The notes under the pieces: model-generated
Told to the model about the DNA's origin: nothing
The model's input: only the letters and a program-made list of their open reading frames with translations
Database searches by the model: none
In this document: positions 1 to 8,019 of the stretch, piece by piece
Position numbering within the stretch: position 1 is the first letter of the stretch
Layout of the letters: every line of letters starts with the position of its first letter
Program-made: the position numbers and the translations under genes
DNA from: Rhizobacter sp.
GTDB lineage: Bacteria; Pseudomonadota; Gammaproteobacteria; Burkholderiales; Burkholderiaceae
NCBI GenBank assembly: GCA_014379885.1
Contig: JACMKW010000719.1
Span: 1-16,020, forward strand
Length of the DNA stretch: 16,020 bases
Reading direction: 5' to 3'

Positions 1-579
1 GGTCTCGTAGAAATAGGCGCGCGCGTCGGCGTCTCGTTTCAATGATTCGGCGGTAACTGGGTCGCGCAGAAAGTAGGCCAGCCGGGGGCTGATCGCAAAG
101 CCCTCTTCGGCCAGGCGAATCGCCGGCTGGAACAATGCCTTCCAGGGCAGCTTGCCATGCGCGCGGTGCGCCAGCTCCAGCGCACGCAAGGTGCCCGGCA
201 CACCGACCGAGCGCCCCCCGACCACACCTTCCATGAAGCCCATGGGCCGGCCGTCTTTCATGAACAGATCGGGCGTGGCGGCGGCCGGCGCGGTTTCGCG
301 GCCATCGATGGTCTGCACCTGCTTGCCATCGTGGTGCACGATGAACACACCGCCACCAATGCCCGAAGACTGCGGCTCTACCAGCGTCAACACCAGCTGC
401 ACGGCAATGCCTGCATCGATGGCGCTGCCACCGGCCTTGAGCATCTGATGGCCCGCATCGGTGGCCAGCGGGTGGGCGGCCGCCACCATGAAACGATGGG
501 CCGTGCCATCTGCTGGCGGTGGTGCACTCACGCAGCCGGCGAGCAGCAGCGCCGCGAGCCAGGCGCTGCCCAAGCGCAT
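1..579 (-). CDS. ggt: Gamma-glutamyltransferase, N-terminal part (cut by window edge)
   Basis: The first 193 codons are visible, about one third of the usual 530-600 residues; the rest lies beyond the left edge. The family is an Ntn hydrolase that removes or transfers the gamma-glutamyl group of glutathione and other gamma-glutamyl amides, normally after autocleavage at a downstream Thr that is not visible here. Diagnostic N-terminal blocks are present: TDAGHQMLKAGGSAIDA, then VEPQSSGIGGG, then GGRSVGVPGT and a LPW...PAIRLAEEGF block. Residues 1-16 look like a lipoprotein signal with lipobox LAGC and Cys16 as the lipidated residue; residue +2 is Val, so outer-membrane retention is possible. 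The ATG shares its A with the TGA stop of the upstream channel gene (TGATG), which suggests translational coupling in one operon. The family call is secure; the substrate is not known. Confidence 0.9.
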   Translation of the reverse strand, partial: MRLGSAWLAALLLAGCVSAPPPADGTAHRFMVAAAHPLATDAGHQMLKAGGSAIDAGIAVQLVLTLVEPQSSGIGGGVFIVHHDGKQVQTIDGRETAPAAATPDLFMKDGRPMGFMEGVVGGRSVGVPGTLRALELAHRAHGKLPWKALFQPAIRLAEEGFAISPRLAYFLRDPVTAESLKRDADARAYFYET

Positions 580-1859
580 CAGCTGGCGTCCTTGGCCGGC
601 ACCACGCGCGTGTGCATGACCCGCTGCGGGAATGGGATCTCCACGCCTTCGGCGTTGAGTACGCCCAGCACCGCGAGATTGACGTCGGACTTCACCTGGC
701 CCTGCCCGTTCTCCGGATCGCGGATCCAGAACTGCAAACTGAGGTCCATGCCGTCGGATGCAAATGCTGAAAGTTGAACCGCAGGCGCCGGGTCATCGAT
801 CACACGCTCGACGCTGCTGATGGCGGCCACCAGCTTGGTCTGCAGCGCGCGCACGTCAGTGCCATAAGCGACCTGCACGGTGCTGGAGATAAGCACGCGC
901 GGATCTGCGAGCGATGAGTTTTCGACCCGCTGCGTGATCAGCATCTCGTTGGGCACGATAGCCTCGCGCCCGTTGAGCGCACGAATCACGGTGTAGCGGG
1001 TGCGGATGTCGGTGATGCGGCCTTCGAAGTTGTCGACCTTCACCATGTCGCCGATGCGCAGCGAGCGCTCGGCCAGGATGACGAAGCCGCTGATGTAGTT
1101 GGCAGCGATCTTCTGCAGCCCGAAACCCAGGCCCACACCCACCGCACCACCGAGCACGCTCAAGGCCGTGAGGTCGATGCCCACGGCCGACATGGCCAAC
1201 AGCAGGCCGATGAACAGCAGCACCGCACGCACGATGCCCGACACCATCTTGCGCATCGACAAATCATTGCCGGTGCCGTGGATGATCTTGCGCTCTACTG
1301 CCGACGACACCCACAGCGCCAGCACCATCACCACCGCTGCGGTGAGCGAGCCCTCGATCATGTTGCGCAGAGAAATCTGCGCGCTGCCGATCTTCCAGCG
1401 CACGCCGTCGAGTTGCTCCATCACGGTCGGCAGCACGCCGGTCACCCACAGCACGACTGCAATCCAGGCCAGCCATGAGACGGTGCGCTCGATGGCGCGC
1501 ATCCAGAGGTTGTTGGGGAAGGCAGCCGACAGCACGCGCACCGTGAGACGTATCAGCACCAGCGAGGTCAGGATGGGGATGGCCACCTTGAACACCGCCA
1601 CCGTCACCACAGTCTTGAGAAATTCGCGGGCCACGAGGGCCAAGACCAGTGCCATGACGGGGAACAACACGCCATCGACCACGTTGTCGCCGAACAGCAC
1701 GGCGCCGTGGATCTTCAACACCTTGCGCAACAGTGCGCACACGATCCACGAGATGCCAAGGCAGCCCAGCAACACAGCCGCTTCGGTGAGCACGCTCTGG
1801 CTGGTGAGGTTATGGAGCAGCGCTAGCAGTTCTTTCAGGTTGGCGTTGTTCGCGTTCAT
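579..1859 (-). CDS. MscS-family mechanosensitive ion channel
   Basis: This 426-residue inner-membrane protein would open under membrane tension to release solutes during osmotic downshock. Hydrophobic segments lie near residues 24-46, 63-79, 88-110, 127-145, 172-188 and 207-225, more than the three of E. coli MscS, so it is one of the larger six-helix members. The pore helix is clear at about 231-260: a Gly/Ala-rich stretch (GGAVGVGLGFGLQKIAANY), followed by the family signature GFVILAERSLRIGD that opens the cytoplasmic beta domain. A C-terminal alpha/beta domain follows to residue 426. The ATG lies 12 bases after the stop of the upstream deacetylase gene, preceded by an AGAAGA ribosome-binding-like stretch, and the stop overlaps the next start by one base. 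It is therefore the middle gene of a three-gene operon. Confidence 0.93.
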   Translation of the reverse strand: MNANNANLKELLALLHNLTSQSVLTEAAVLLGCLGISWIVCALLRKVLKIHGAVLFGDNVVDGVLFPVMALVLALVAREFLKTVVTVAVFKVAIPILTSLVLIRLTVRVLSAAFPNNLWMRAIERTVSWLAWIAVVLWVTGVLPTVMEQLDGVRWKIGSAQISLRNMIEGSLTAAVVMVLALWVSSAVERKIIHGTGNDLSMRKMVSGIVRAVLLFIGLLLAMSAVGIDLTALSVLGGAVGVGLGFGLQKIAANYISGFVILAERSLRIGDMVKVDNFEGRITDIRTRYTVIRALNGREAIVPNEMLITQRVENSSLADPRVLISSTVQVAYGTDVRALQTKLVAAISSVERVIDDPAPAVQLSAFASDGMDLSLQFWIRDPENGQGQVKSDVNLAVLGVLNAEGVEIPFPQRVMHTRVVPAKDAS

Positions 1860-1871
1860 TCTTCTTTTGCT

Positions 1872-2807
1872 TTACAGGTCAGCCAGCACGCGCAGATGCG
1901 CGGCCACGCTGCGCGCCAGTGCGTTCAAGGCATACCCGCCCTCCAGGCACGAGACGATGCGCCCTTGCGCATGGCGATCAGCCACATCTTTCACGCGGCG
2001 CGTGATCCATTCGTAGTCGGCCTCGACCAGGCCGAGCTGGCCCAGATCGTCTTCACGGTGGGCGTCGAAACCCGCCGAGATGAACACCATTTGCGGCTTG
2101 AAGGCTTCGAGTCGGGGCATCCACATCGCCTCGATCATTTCGCGGATCTCGCCACCGCGTGTGTAGGGCGGGATCGGCAGGTTCACCATGTTCTCTCCCT
2201 TGGGCACACCGCCGCTGTAAGGGTAGAGCGGGTGCTGGAAGAAGCTCACCATCAAGATGCGGTCGTCACCGGCGACGATGTCTTCGGTGCCGTTGCCGTG
2301 GTGCACGTCGAAGTCGACAATGGCCACCCGCTTCAGGCCGCGCACATCGAGCGCATGGCGCGCGGCGATAGCCACGTTGTTGAAGAAGCAGAACCCCATG
2401 GTTTCGTCACGCGTGGCGTGGTGGCCGGGCGGGCGGATGGCGCAGAACGCGTTGTCGACCTCGCCATCAATCACCGCGTCGGTGGCCGCCACAGCCGCAC
2501 CGGCAGCACGCTGCGCGGCGAGCCAGGTGCCGGCGTTGGCACTGGTGTCGGGGTCGAAAGCCCGCGACTCGCCGGTGAGTGCCAGTTGCTCCAGCCGGTC
2601 TTTCAGTTCCGCCACGTAGCCGGAGCTGTGCGCCAGTTCCACGTCGTGCAGATCGACGAGTGGCGCCTCGCGGTGGTCGAGCGCCACATCCAGGCCGGTA
2701 GCGATGAGGTGGTCATGGATGGCACACAGCCGCTGCGGGCACTCGGGGTGGCCCTGGCCCATGTCATGGGCATGGCAATCGGGGTGGGTGTAGAGGGCTG
2801 TGGACAT
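1872..2807 (-). CDS. Histone deacetylase family protein (class II / acetylpolyamine amidohydrolase-like)
   Basis: A 311-residue zinc hydrolase that removes acyl groups from amines; bacterial members act on acetylpolyamines, acetyl-lysine or other acylamides. All key motifs are present: an N-terminal HPECPQRL block, RPPGHHA with the tandem His at 129-130, FNN at 142-144, DFDVHHGNGT with zinc ligands Asp167 and His169, SAGFDAH with the third ligand Asp248, and EGGY with Tyr292. The Tyr is the transition-state residue of active enzymes, so the protein looks catalytically intact. I start at ATG 2807 because homologues begin close to YTHPDC. An in-frame GTG at 2843 would add 12 residues and would abut the divergent MoxR start, so it cannot be excluded. 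First gene of an operon with the MscS channel and gamma-glutamyltransferase. Substrate not determinable from sequence. Confidence 0.93.
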   Translation of the reverse strand: MSTALYTHPDCHAHDMGQGHPECPQRLCAIHDHLIATGLDVALDHREAPLVDLHDVELAHSSGYVAELKDRLEQLALTGESRAFDPDTSANAGTWLAAQRAAGAAVAATDAVIDGEVDNAFCAIRPPGHHATRDETMGFCFFNNVAIAARHALDVRGLKRVAIVDFDVHHGNGTEDIVAGDDRILMVSFFQHPLYPYSGGVPKGENMVNLPIPPYTRGGEIREMIEAMWMPRLEAFKPQMVFISAGFDAHREDDLGQLGLVEADYEWITRRVKDVADRHAQGRIVSCLEGGYALNALARSVAAHLRVLADL

Positions 2808-2843
2808 GCGTTGCAACCGAGGGTTTCGGGTATCGTGCTTCAC
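2808..2843. promoter_or_regulatory. Divergent start region between deacetylase and MoxR genes
   Basis: Only 36 bases separate the two divergent start codons, so the promoters of both operons must lie here or inside the opposite coding region. A TTGCAA hexamer at 2811-2816 resembles a -35 box for the plus strand, but I see no well-spaced -10 box and no strong Shine-Dalgarno sequence for either gene. The assignment rests on position alone. Confidence 0.3.
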
Positions 2844-3770
2844 ATGAACTCAAGCCTTGCGTCGCAACTCACCCGTTTGATCGATCAGATTAGCACGATC
2901 ATCGTGGGCAAACGCCCTCAGGTACGAGACTGCGTGGCCTGCCTGCTGGCTGGAGGCCACCTGCTGATCGAAGACGTGCCGGGTGTGGGCAAGACCACGT
3001 TGGCGCACGCGCTCGCCGTGTCGCTGGGCCTGCGTTTTTCGCGCACACAGTTCACCGCCGACCTGATGCCCTCTGACCTGATTGGCGTGAGCGTCTACGA
3101 GCGCAGCAAGGAGGCCTTCGTGTTCCACCCGGGTCCGGTGTTTGCACAAGTGCTGTTGGCCGACGAGATCAACCGCGCCGGCCCCAAGACACAGAGCGCC
3201 TTGCTCGAAGCAATGGAAGAGCACCAGGTGACGGTGGAAGGTGAAACCCGCGCCCTGCCCCGCCCGTTCTTCGTGATTGCCACGCAAAACCCGACCGACC
3301 AGCTGGGCACCTACCCGCTGCCCGAATCGCAGCTCGACCGCTTCCTGATGTGCCTCACGCTCGGCTACCCCGACAAGGCCAGCGAACGTGCGCTGCTGGC
3401 CGGCACCGACCGGCGCGAAGCCATCGGCGCGCTGGGCGCGGTGATGTCACCCGAAGAACTCGTGGTGGCCCAGCAAGAGGTGCTGAAGGTGCACGCCTCC
3501 GACGCCTTGCTCGACTACCTGCAGGCCTTGATCGCCGCCACCCGCAGCGGCGCCTGGTTCGTCGACGGGCTCAGCCCGCGCGCCGGCATCGCGGTGCTGC
3601 GTGCCGCCAAGGCCCACGCACTGCTCGATCAGCGCGACTACGTGGCGCCCGACGACGTGCAGGCCATCCTGACGCAGACCGTGTCGCACCGCCTGGTGCC
3701 GGTGGCTGGCGCCGGGCGCGGTGCGCGCGAGCAGGTGCGCGCGATGCTGGAAGCCGTGCCGCTGGTCTGA
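2844..3770 (+). CDS. MoxR-family AAA+ ATPase
   Basis: A 308-residue cytoplasmic AAA+ ATPase. MoxR proteins are thought to act as chaperones that assemble or activate partner proteins, often ones encoded in the same operon. Walker A is DVPGVGKTT with the P-loop at residues 47-51; Walker B is VLLADE at 103-108, followed by INRAGPKTQSALLEAMEE, typical of MoxR. A sensor-1 block FVIATQNP and the PLPESQLDRF segment follow, and a C-terminal lid holds the sensor-2 region around GLSPRAG. Length matches the family. The reading frame stays open far upstream, antisense to the deacetylase gene, but the MoxR domain begins only at about 2844, and ATG 2844 gives the expected N-terminus. It heads a compact plus-strand operon; the DUF58 gene starts 21 bases later. 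Confidence 0.95.
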   Translation: MNSSLASQLTRLIDQISTIIVGKRPQVRDCVACLLAGGHLLIEDVPGVGKTTLAHALAVSLGLRFSRTQFTADLMPSDLIGVSVYERSKEAFVFHPGPVFAQVLLADEINRAGPKTQSALLEAMEEHQVTVEGETRALPRPFFVIATQNPTDQLGTYPLPESQLDRFLMCLTLGYPDKASERALLAGTDRREAIGALGAVMSPEELVVAQQEVLKVHASDALLDYLQALIAATRSGAWFVDGLSPRAGIAVLRAAKAHALLDQRDYVAPDDVQAILTQTVSHRLVPVAGAGRGAREQVRAMLEAVPLV

Positions 3771-3791
3771 GAGAGGGGCTCAAGCGCATCC

Positions 3792-4799
3792 ATGAGCACC
3801 ACCCTGCCCCAGCGCGCACCGCGCCTGCCCAACCCGGCGAGCGTCATTCGCCAGCGCTTTCGTGCCTGGTGGCAAGCCCGCCTGCCGCGCACCGACACGC
3901 TGCTGCTCACGCAGCGCAACGTCTACATCCTGCCCACGCGCGCCGGGCTGATGTTCGGCCTGACGCTGCTGGTGCTGCTGGTGGCGTCCATCAACTACCA
4001 GCTCAACCTGGGCTACGTGCTGACCTTTCTGCTGGCGGGCAGCGGTGTGGTGTCGATGCACGTCACGCACAACACCTTGCGCGGGCTCACGCTGCACCTG
4101 CGGCCGCCGGTGGCCGTGTTTGCCGGTGCGCCGGCCTTGCTCGACATCACCCTCACCAGCCCCGGCGCGGCACGCTTCGGCATTGGCCTGCGCATGGAGT
4201 CCACCCCCGCCGCCACGCTGAGCTGGACCGACGTGCCCGAAGGCGGGCAGGCCAATGCGCAGGTGAGCTTCGTGCCCAGCGTGAGGGGCCGCTATGAGGT
4301 GCCGGCTATCAGCGCAGAGACACGTTTTCCCCTCGGCCTGTTTCGCGCGTGGTCGGTGTGGCGGCCTGCGGCGCAGGTGCTCGTCTACCCCCGGCCCGAA
4401 CAACCGCCAGCACCGCTGCCGCCCGCGCATGCCGTGCCCGGTGGCCCCACAGCCCGGCGCAGCAACGATGGCGGTGAGATCGAAGGCATACGCAACTACC
4501 GGCGGGGCGACGCGCTGAAGCTGGTGGTGTGGAAGAAGGCCGCGCGCAGCCTCGAGACCGGAGGCGAGCTGGTCAGCCGCGACACCAGTGCGTCGGTGCA
4601 GCAGCAGCTGTGGCTTGACTGGGCACAGTGCAGCGGCTTGGCGCCTGAAGACCGCTTGTCGCGCCTCACAGCCTGGGTGCTGGCCGCCGACCGCGCCGGT
4701 GCCGACCACGGCTTGCGCTTGCCCGGCGCCGAGATCGCCCAGGGGCACGGGGATGCTCAACGCAAACGCTGCCTGGAGGTATTGGCGCTATGGCCTTGA
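3792..4799 (+). CDS. DUF58 domain membrane protein
   Basis: A 335-residue protein that usually accompanies MoxR ATPases; its molecular role is not established, and a vWA-like fold is often proposed for the C-terminal part. Two hydrophobic segments at about 50-67 and 70-88 form a hairpin in the inner membrane. The extended middle region is followed by the DUF58 signature at 231-249, EGIRNYRRGDALKLVVWKK, with the conserved Arg-Gly-Asp and Trp. A GAGAGGGG stretch lies about 13 bases before the ATG. The stop overlaps the following transglutaminase start by 10 bases, so the two are probably translationally coupled. The C-terminus looks somewhat short for a full vWA domain, but the fold cannot be judged by eye. 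Confidence 0.9.
   Translation: MSTTLPQRAPRLPNPASVIRQRFRAWWQARLPRTDTLLLTQRNVYILPTRAGLMFGLTLLVLLVASINYQLNLGYVLTFLLAGSGVVSMHVTHNTLRGLTLHLRPPVAVFAGAPALLDITLTSPGAARFGIGLRMESTPAATLSWTDVPEGGQANAQVSFVPSVRGRYEVPAISAETRFPLGLFRAWSVWRPAAQVLVYPRPEQPPAPLPPAHAVPGGPTARRSNDGGEIEGIRNYRRGDALKLVVWKKAARSLETGGELVSRDTSASVQQQLWLDWAQCSGLAPEDRLSRLTAWVLAADRAGADHGLRLPGAEIAQGHGDAQRKRCLEVLALWP
4775..4779 (+). promoter_or_regulatory. Ribosome binding site of the TgpA-like gene
   Basis: GGAGG lies 10 bases before ATG 4790, inside the end of the DUF58 gene. It supports the start that overlaps the DUF58 stop by 10 bases. Confidence 0.7.
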
Positions 4800-6829
4800 C
4801 GCTCGGCCTGCCGAATTGGCGCCACCTGCCGCGTGAAGCACGCGACACGCTGTTTCTGCTGGCCGTCATCGCCTGGACGGTATTGCCCCACCTGGAGCAC
4901 CTGCCCACCTGGTGCGGCGTGCTCACTGCCGCAGTGTTGCTGTGGCGTGCCCACCTGGCGCTGGCCAACAAGACCCTGCCTCGCCGCTGGGTGGTGGTGG
5001 CGGTGCTGCTGCTGGCAGCGGGGCTCACGCTGTGGTCGTTCAAGTCGCTCCTGGGCAAGGAGCCCGGCGTCACGTTGGCCGTGGTGCTGATGGCCCTGAA
5101 AACGCTGGAGCTGCGGGCTCGCCGAGACGCCTTCGTGGTGTTCTTCCTTGGCTTCTTTCTGGTGCTGACGAATTTTCTGTTCTCACAATCGTTGGGAGTG
5201 GCCGCCGCCATGCTCGCTTCGGTGTGGGGCCTGTTGACCGCGCTGGTGCTGGCCCACATGCCGGTCGGCCAGCCCAGCCTGCGCCAGGCCAGCAACCTGG
5301 CGCTGCGCACGGCCTTGCTCGGTGCACCCATCATGGTCTTGCTCTTTGTGCTGTTCCCGCGCATCGGGCCGCTGTGGGGGGTGCCTCAAGACACGCTGAA
5401 CAAGACCGGCCTGTCCAACTCCATGCGCATGGGCAGCGTGGCTGCCATCGCACTCGACGACAGCATCGCCATGCGCATCAAGTTCGATGGCGCCGCCCCC
5501 GCGCCTGAAAGCCTGTACTTCCGCGGCCCGGTGCTCGCACGCTTCGACGGCAAGACCTGGGGCGAAAGCTACTCGTCACTCACCCCCATGCGCAACGAGC
5601 CGCGCCCGACCAGCCCCGCGCTGCGCTATGAAGTGACGCTGGAGCCCCTGCGCCTGCCCTTGCTGCCGGTGCTGGAAGTCACCACCGACGTCAGCCCCAT
5701 CGACGGCATGCAGATCTTTCGGCGCGAAGACCTGGCCTGGAGCACCGACCGGCCCGTGATCGAGCGCCAGCGCTTCAAGGCCACGGCGTACACCCGCTTC
5801 AGCCACGGCCCGCTGCAGCGCGGGCCCGCCCTCAAGGAAAACGTGAACCTGCCGGTGGGGTTCAACCCGCGCACGCTGGCCTGGGCGCGCGCGCTCGGCG
5901 ACGACCCCCGCTACGCCCCGGCCAGCGCCACCGACTTTGCCCAGGCGCTGATGCAGCACATCCGCAAGGGTGGCTTCACCTACACGCTCGAACCCGGTGT
6001 GTACGGCGAAACCAACCCGCAAGCCGCGATCGACGAGTTCTGGCTCGACCGCAAACTCGGCTTTTGCGAGCACTTCGCCGCTGCCTTCGTGGTGGTGATG
6101 CGTGCGCTCGACGTGCCGGCGCGTGTGGTCACCGGCTACCAGGGTGCCGACCCAGTGCCGGTGGATGGCTACTACGTCGTTCGCCAAAGTTATGCCCATG
6201 CCTGGGCCGAATACTGGCAAGAAGGCAAAGGCTGGTTGCGCGCCGACCCCACGGCCGCCGTGGCGCCCGACCGCATCGTGCGCAGCCGCAACCTGGCCCC
6301 CGAACCTGGCTTCATGGCCGGCGCCATTGCCAACGTGAACCCCGAGCTGCTGGCCAACCTGCGCGCGGCCTGGGAGGCGACCAACAACCGCTGGAACCAG
6401 TGGGTGCTCAACTACTCGCGCGGCCAGCAGCTCGACCTGATGAAAAAGCTCGGCTTCAACTCACCGAGCTGGTCCGACGTGGCTTTGCTGCTGATCGGCA
6501 CGCTGAGCGGGCTGGCCCTGCTCGGCGCCGCCTGGGCCTGGTGGGACCGCCACCGGCAAGACCCGTGGCAACGCCAGGCGCAGGAGCTTCGTCGCGCACT
6601 TCGGCGGCTGGGCCTGAGGGCTCAAATCCATGAGCCGCCGCGGGTGCTGGCTGCACAGGTGGAGCAGCGCTTCGGCGACAAGGGCCAGGTGCTGTCGGCT
6701 TTGCTGACAACACTGGAGCAGCAGCGTTATGGCCGCACGCCGCTCAAGCGCCCTTCGGCCGACTGGCTGCGCGCTTTGCGCACTGAAGCGCGGGTTTTGC
6801 AGCGCGGCATGAAAGCCGCCACTCGATAA
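4790..6829 (+). CDS. tgpA: TgpA-type membrane transglutaminase-like protein (DUF3488, transglutaminase core, DUF4129)
   Basis: A 679-residue inner-membrane protein. The N-terminal DUF3488 part has about six or seven hydrophobic helices between residues 20 and 190. A large, probably periplasmic region then carries a transglutaminase/papain-like core. The catalytic triad is visible: Cys426 in GFCEHFAAAF, His470 in SYAHAWAEYW and Asp486 in RADPTAA. A further helix lies at about 564-585, followed by a cytoplasmic DUF4129-like tail. Pseudomonas TgpA has this same order; it is essential there, but its substrate and reaction remain unproven (transglutaminase or protease). Its place directly after MoxR and DUF58 is the usual arrangement. 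The start is supported by the GGAGG at 4775. The stop is 8 bases before mltB, so the murein hydrolase is probably co-transcribed. Confidence 0.93.
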   Translation: MALTLGLPNWRHLPREARDTLFLLAVIAWTVLPHLEHLPTWCGVLTAAVLLWRAHLALANKTLPRRWVVVAVLLLAAGLTLWSFKSLLGKEPGVTLAVVLMALKTLELRARRDAFVVFFLGFFLVLTNFLFSQSLGVAAAMLASVWGLLTALVLAHMPVGQPSLRQASNLALRTALLGAPIMVLLFVLFPRIGPLWGVPQDTLNKTGLSNSMRMGSVAAIALDDSIAMRIKFDGAAPAPESLYFRGPVLARFDGKTWGESYSSLTPMRNEPRPTSPALRYEVTLEPLRLPLLPVLEVTTDVSPIDGMQIFRREDLAWSTDRPVIERQRFKATAYTRFSHGPLQRGPALKENVNLPVGFNPRTLAWARALGDDPRYAPASATDFAQALMQHIRKGGFTYTLEPGVYGETNPQAAIDEFWLDRKLGFCEHFAAAFVVVMRALDVPARVVTGYQGADPVPVDGYYVVRQSYAHAWAEYWQEGKGWLRADPTAAVAPDRIVRSRNLAPEPGFMAGAIANVNPELLANLRAAWEATNNRWNQWVLNYSRGQQLDLMKKLGFNSPSWSDVALLLIGTLSGLALLGAAWAWWDRHRQDPWQRQAQELRRALRRLGLRAQIHEPPRVLAAQVEQRFGDKGQVLSALLTTLEQQRYGRTPLKRPSADWLRALRTEARVLQRGMKAATR

Positions 6830-6837
6830 TCGAACGC

Positions 6838-7896
6838 ATGTCTTCCACACGCCGCATTCTTCTGCCCCTCATCGCCGCCTTGCTCCTCGCCGGAGCATCC
6901 CAGGCCAAGCCTCCGAGAGACGACACCACGCCCGACCTGGTGACTTACGGTCAGCGCGAAGACGTGATGCGCTTCGGCGATGAGCTGGCCGAACGCCGCG
7001 GCCTCGACGCCGCCTGGGTGAAAGCCTTGTTGGCCGAAGCCCGCTTCGTTCCCAGCGTGGCCAAGTTCATCATGCCGCCGCCCCAGGGCACTGCCAAGAA
7101 CTGGGCACTCTACCGCTCGCGCTTTGTGGAGCCGCTGCGTATCCGAAGCGGCCTCGCCTTTTGGCGCGAGAACGAAAAATGGCTGCAACGCGCTGAAGAG
7201 ATGTACGGCGTGCCGCCCGAGATCATCGTCGGCGTGGTGGGGGTGGAATCGATCTACGGCCGGCAGATGGGCAACTTCCGCGTGATCGACGCACTGGCTA
7301 CCTTGTCGTTCGACTTCCCCACCGGCCGTAAGGACCGCAGCGCCTTCTTCCGCGACGAGCTGGAGCAATTTTTCGTGCTCGCGCACAGCGAGGGCACCGA
7401 CCCGCTGAAACTCAAAGGCAGCTATGCCGGTGCCATGGGCATGGGCCAGTTCATGCCCAGCAGCTGGAACAAATACGCGGTCGACTTCGACGGCGACGGC
7501 CGCGTTGACCTGCACAACAGCGCCGCCGACGTGATCGGCAGCGTGGCCCACTACTTCGCCGAGTTCGGTTGGCAACGCGGCATGCCCACACGCTTTGACG
7601 TCGCCGTGCCGGTAGAAGCCGCCGACCGCGCCGTGTTGCTGGGGCCCGACATCCTGCCGACCTTCACGGCCCAACAATTTGCCGAAAAAGGTGCCGGCCT
7701 GCCGGCAGCCGCACGTGAGTTCATTGGCCCGCTGGCACTCGTCGAGCTGCACAACGGCGACGCGGCACCCAGCTACGTGGCCGGCACGGCCAACTTCTAC
7801 GCCATCACGCGCTACAACTGGTCGAGCTACTACGCCATGGCAGTGATCGATCTCGGCGAAGCCATCGCCTTGGTGCGCAAGCGGGTTGATCGCTGA
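6838..7896 (+). CDS. mltB: Lytic murein transglycosylase B
   Basis: A 352-residue periplasmic enzyme that cleaves the MurNAc-GlcNAc bond of peptidoglycan, leaving 1,6-anhydroMurNAc. Residues 1-23 form a signal peptide (basic SSTRR, hydrophobic core, ASQA cleavage site). The mature N-terminus has no lipobox Cys, so it looks soluble rather than lipid-anchored. Family marks: a KFIMPPPQGTAKNW block, the catalytic Glu137 in GVVGVESIYGRQ, the GNFRVIDALATLSFDFP strand, GAMGMGQFMPSSW at about 198-210, and the FDGDGRVDL loop typical of the EF-hand-like site of MltB. Length and motif order match MltB. Its ATG follows the tgpA stop by 8 bases with no clear Shine-Dalgarno sequence, so it may rely on read-on translation from the upstream operon. 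Confidence 0.95.
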   Translation: MSSTRRILLPLIAALLLAGASQAKPPRDDTTPDLVTYGQREDVMRFGDELAERRGLDAAWVKALLAEARFVPSVAKFIMPPPQGTAKNWALYRSRFVEPLRIRSGLAFWRENEKWLQRAEEMYGVPPEIIVGVVGVESIYGRQMGNFRVIDALATLSFDFPTGRKDRSAFFRDELEQFFVLAHSEGTDPLKLKGSYAGAMGMGQFMPSSWNKYAVDFDGDGRVDLHNSAADVIGSVAHYFAEFGWQRGMPTRFDVAVPVEAADRAVLLGPDILPTFTAQQFAEKGAGLPAAAREFIGPLALVELHNGDAAPSYVAGTANFYAITRYNWSSYYAMAVIDLGEAIALVRKRVDR

Positions 7897-7911
7897 GCCG
7901 CCATTGGCGGC
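7897..7911. other. Short GC hairpin after mltB, possible weak terminator
   Basis: GCCGCC-ATT-GGCGGC forms a six-base-pair stem with a three-base loop one base after the mltB stop. No T-run follows, so it is not a classic intrinsic terminator. The rest of the 123-base gap up to 8019 shows nothing else I can name apart from the ribosome binding site of the next gene. Confidence 0.35.
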
Positions 7912-8008
7912 GTGACCCAGGCAGTTGGCGACGTGGGCGCGCAGCCCGTCGCAAGGTGTTGCCCTGCGTGACGGCGGCCTTGCACACTGCATCCACAGCA
8001 CGCACCTC

Positions 8009-8013
8009 GGGAG
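8009..8013 (+). promoter_or_regulatory. Ribosome binding site of the alpha/beta hydrolase
   Basis: GGGAG lies six bases before ATG 8020. The good spacing supports this start over alternatives further downstream. Confidence 0.6.
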
Positions 8014-8019
8014 CCGCCC

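Noticed and set aside
1099..2016. 305-codon plus-strand open frame
   Set aside because: It runs antisense to the MscS gene and into the deacetylase gene, its Ser/Thr-rich protein shows no domain, and it is explained by codon bias of the opposite strand.
1896..2843. Long plus-strand open frame joined to the MoxR gene
   Set aside because: It is antisense to the motif-complete deacetylase gene; MoxR similarity begins only at about 2844. Open antisense frames are common at this GC content.
3780..4760. 326-codon minus-strand open frame
   Set aside because: Antisense to the DUF58 gene, with a His/Gln/Arg-rich low-complexity protein typical of a shadow frame.
6727..8001. 424-codon minus-strand open frame
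   Set aside because: It spans the tgpA end, all of mltB and the gap; mltB has signal peptide and catalytic motifs, so this frame is a shadow.
7897..8019. Possible small RNA or riboswitch in the gap after mltB
   Set aside because: Only a six-base-pair hairpin is visible, with no T-run, no promoter and no known riboswitch core.
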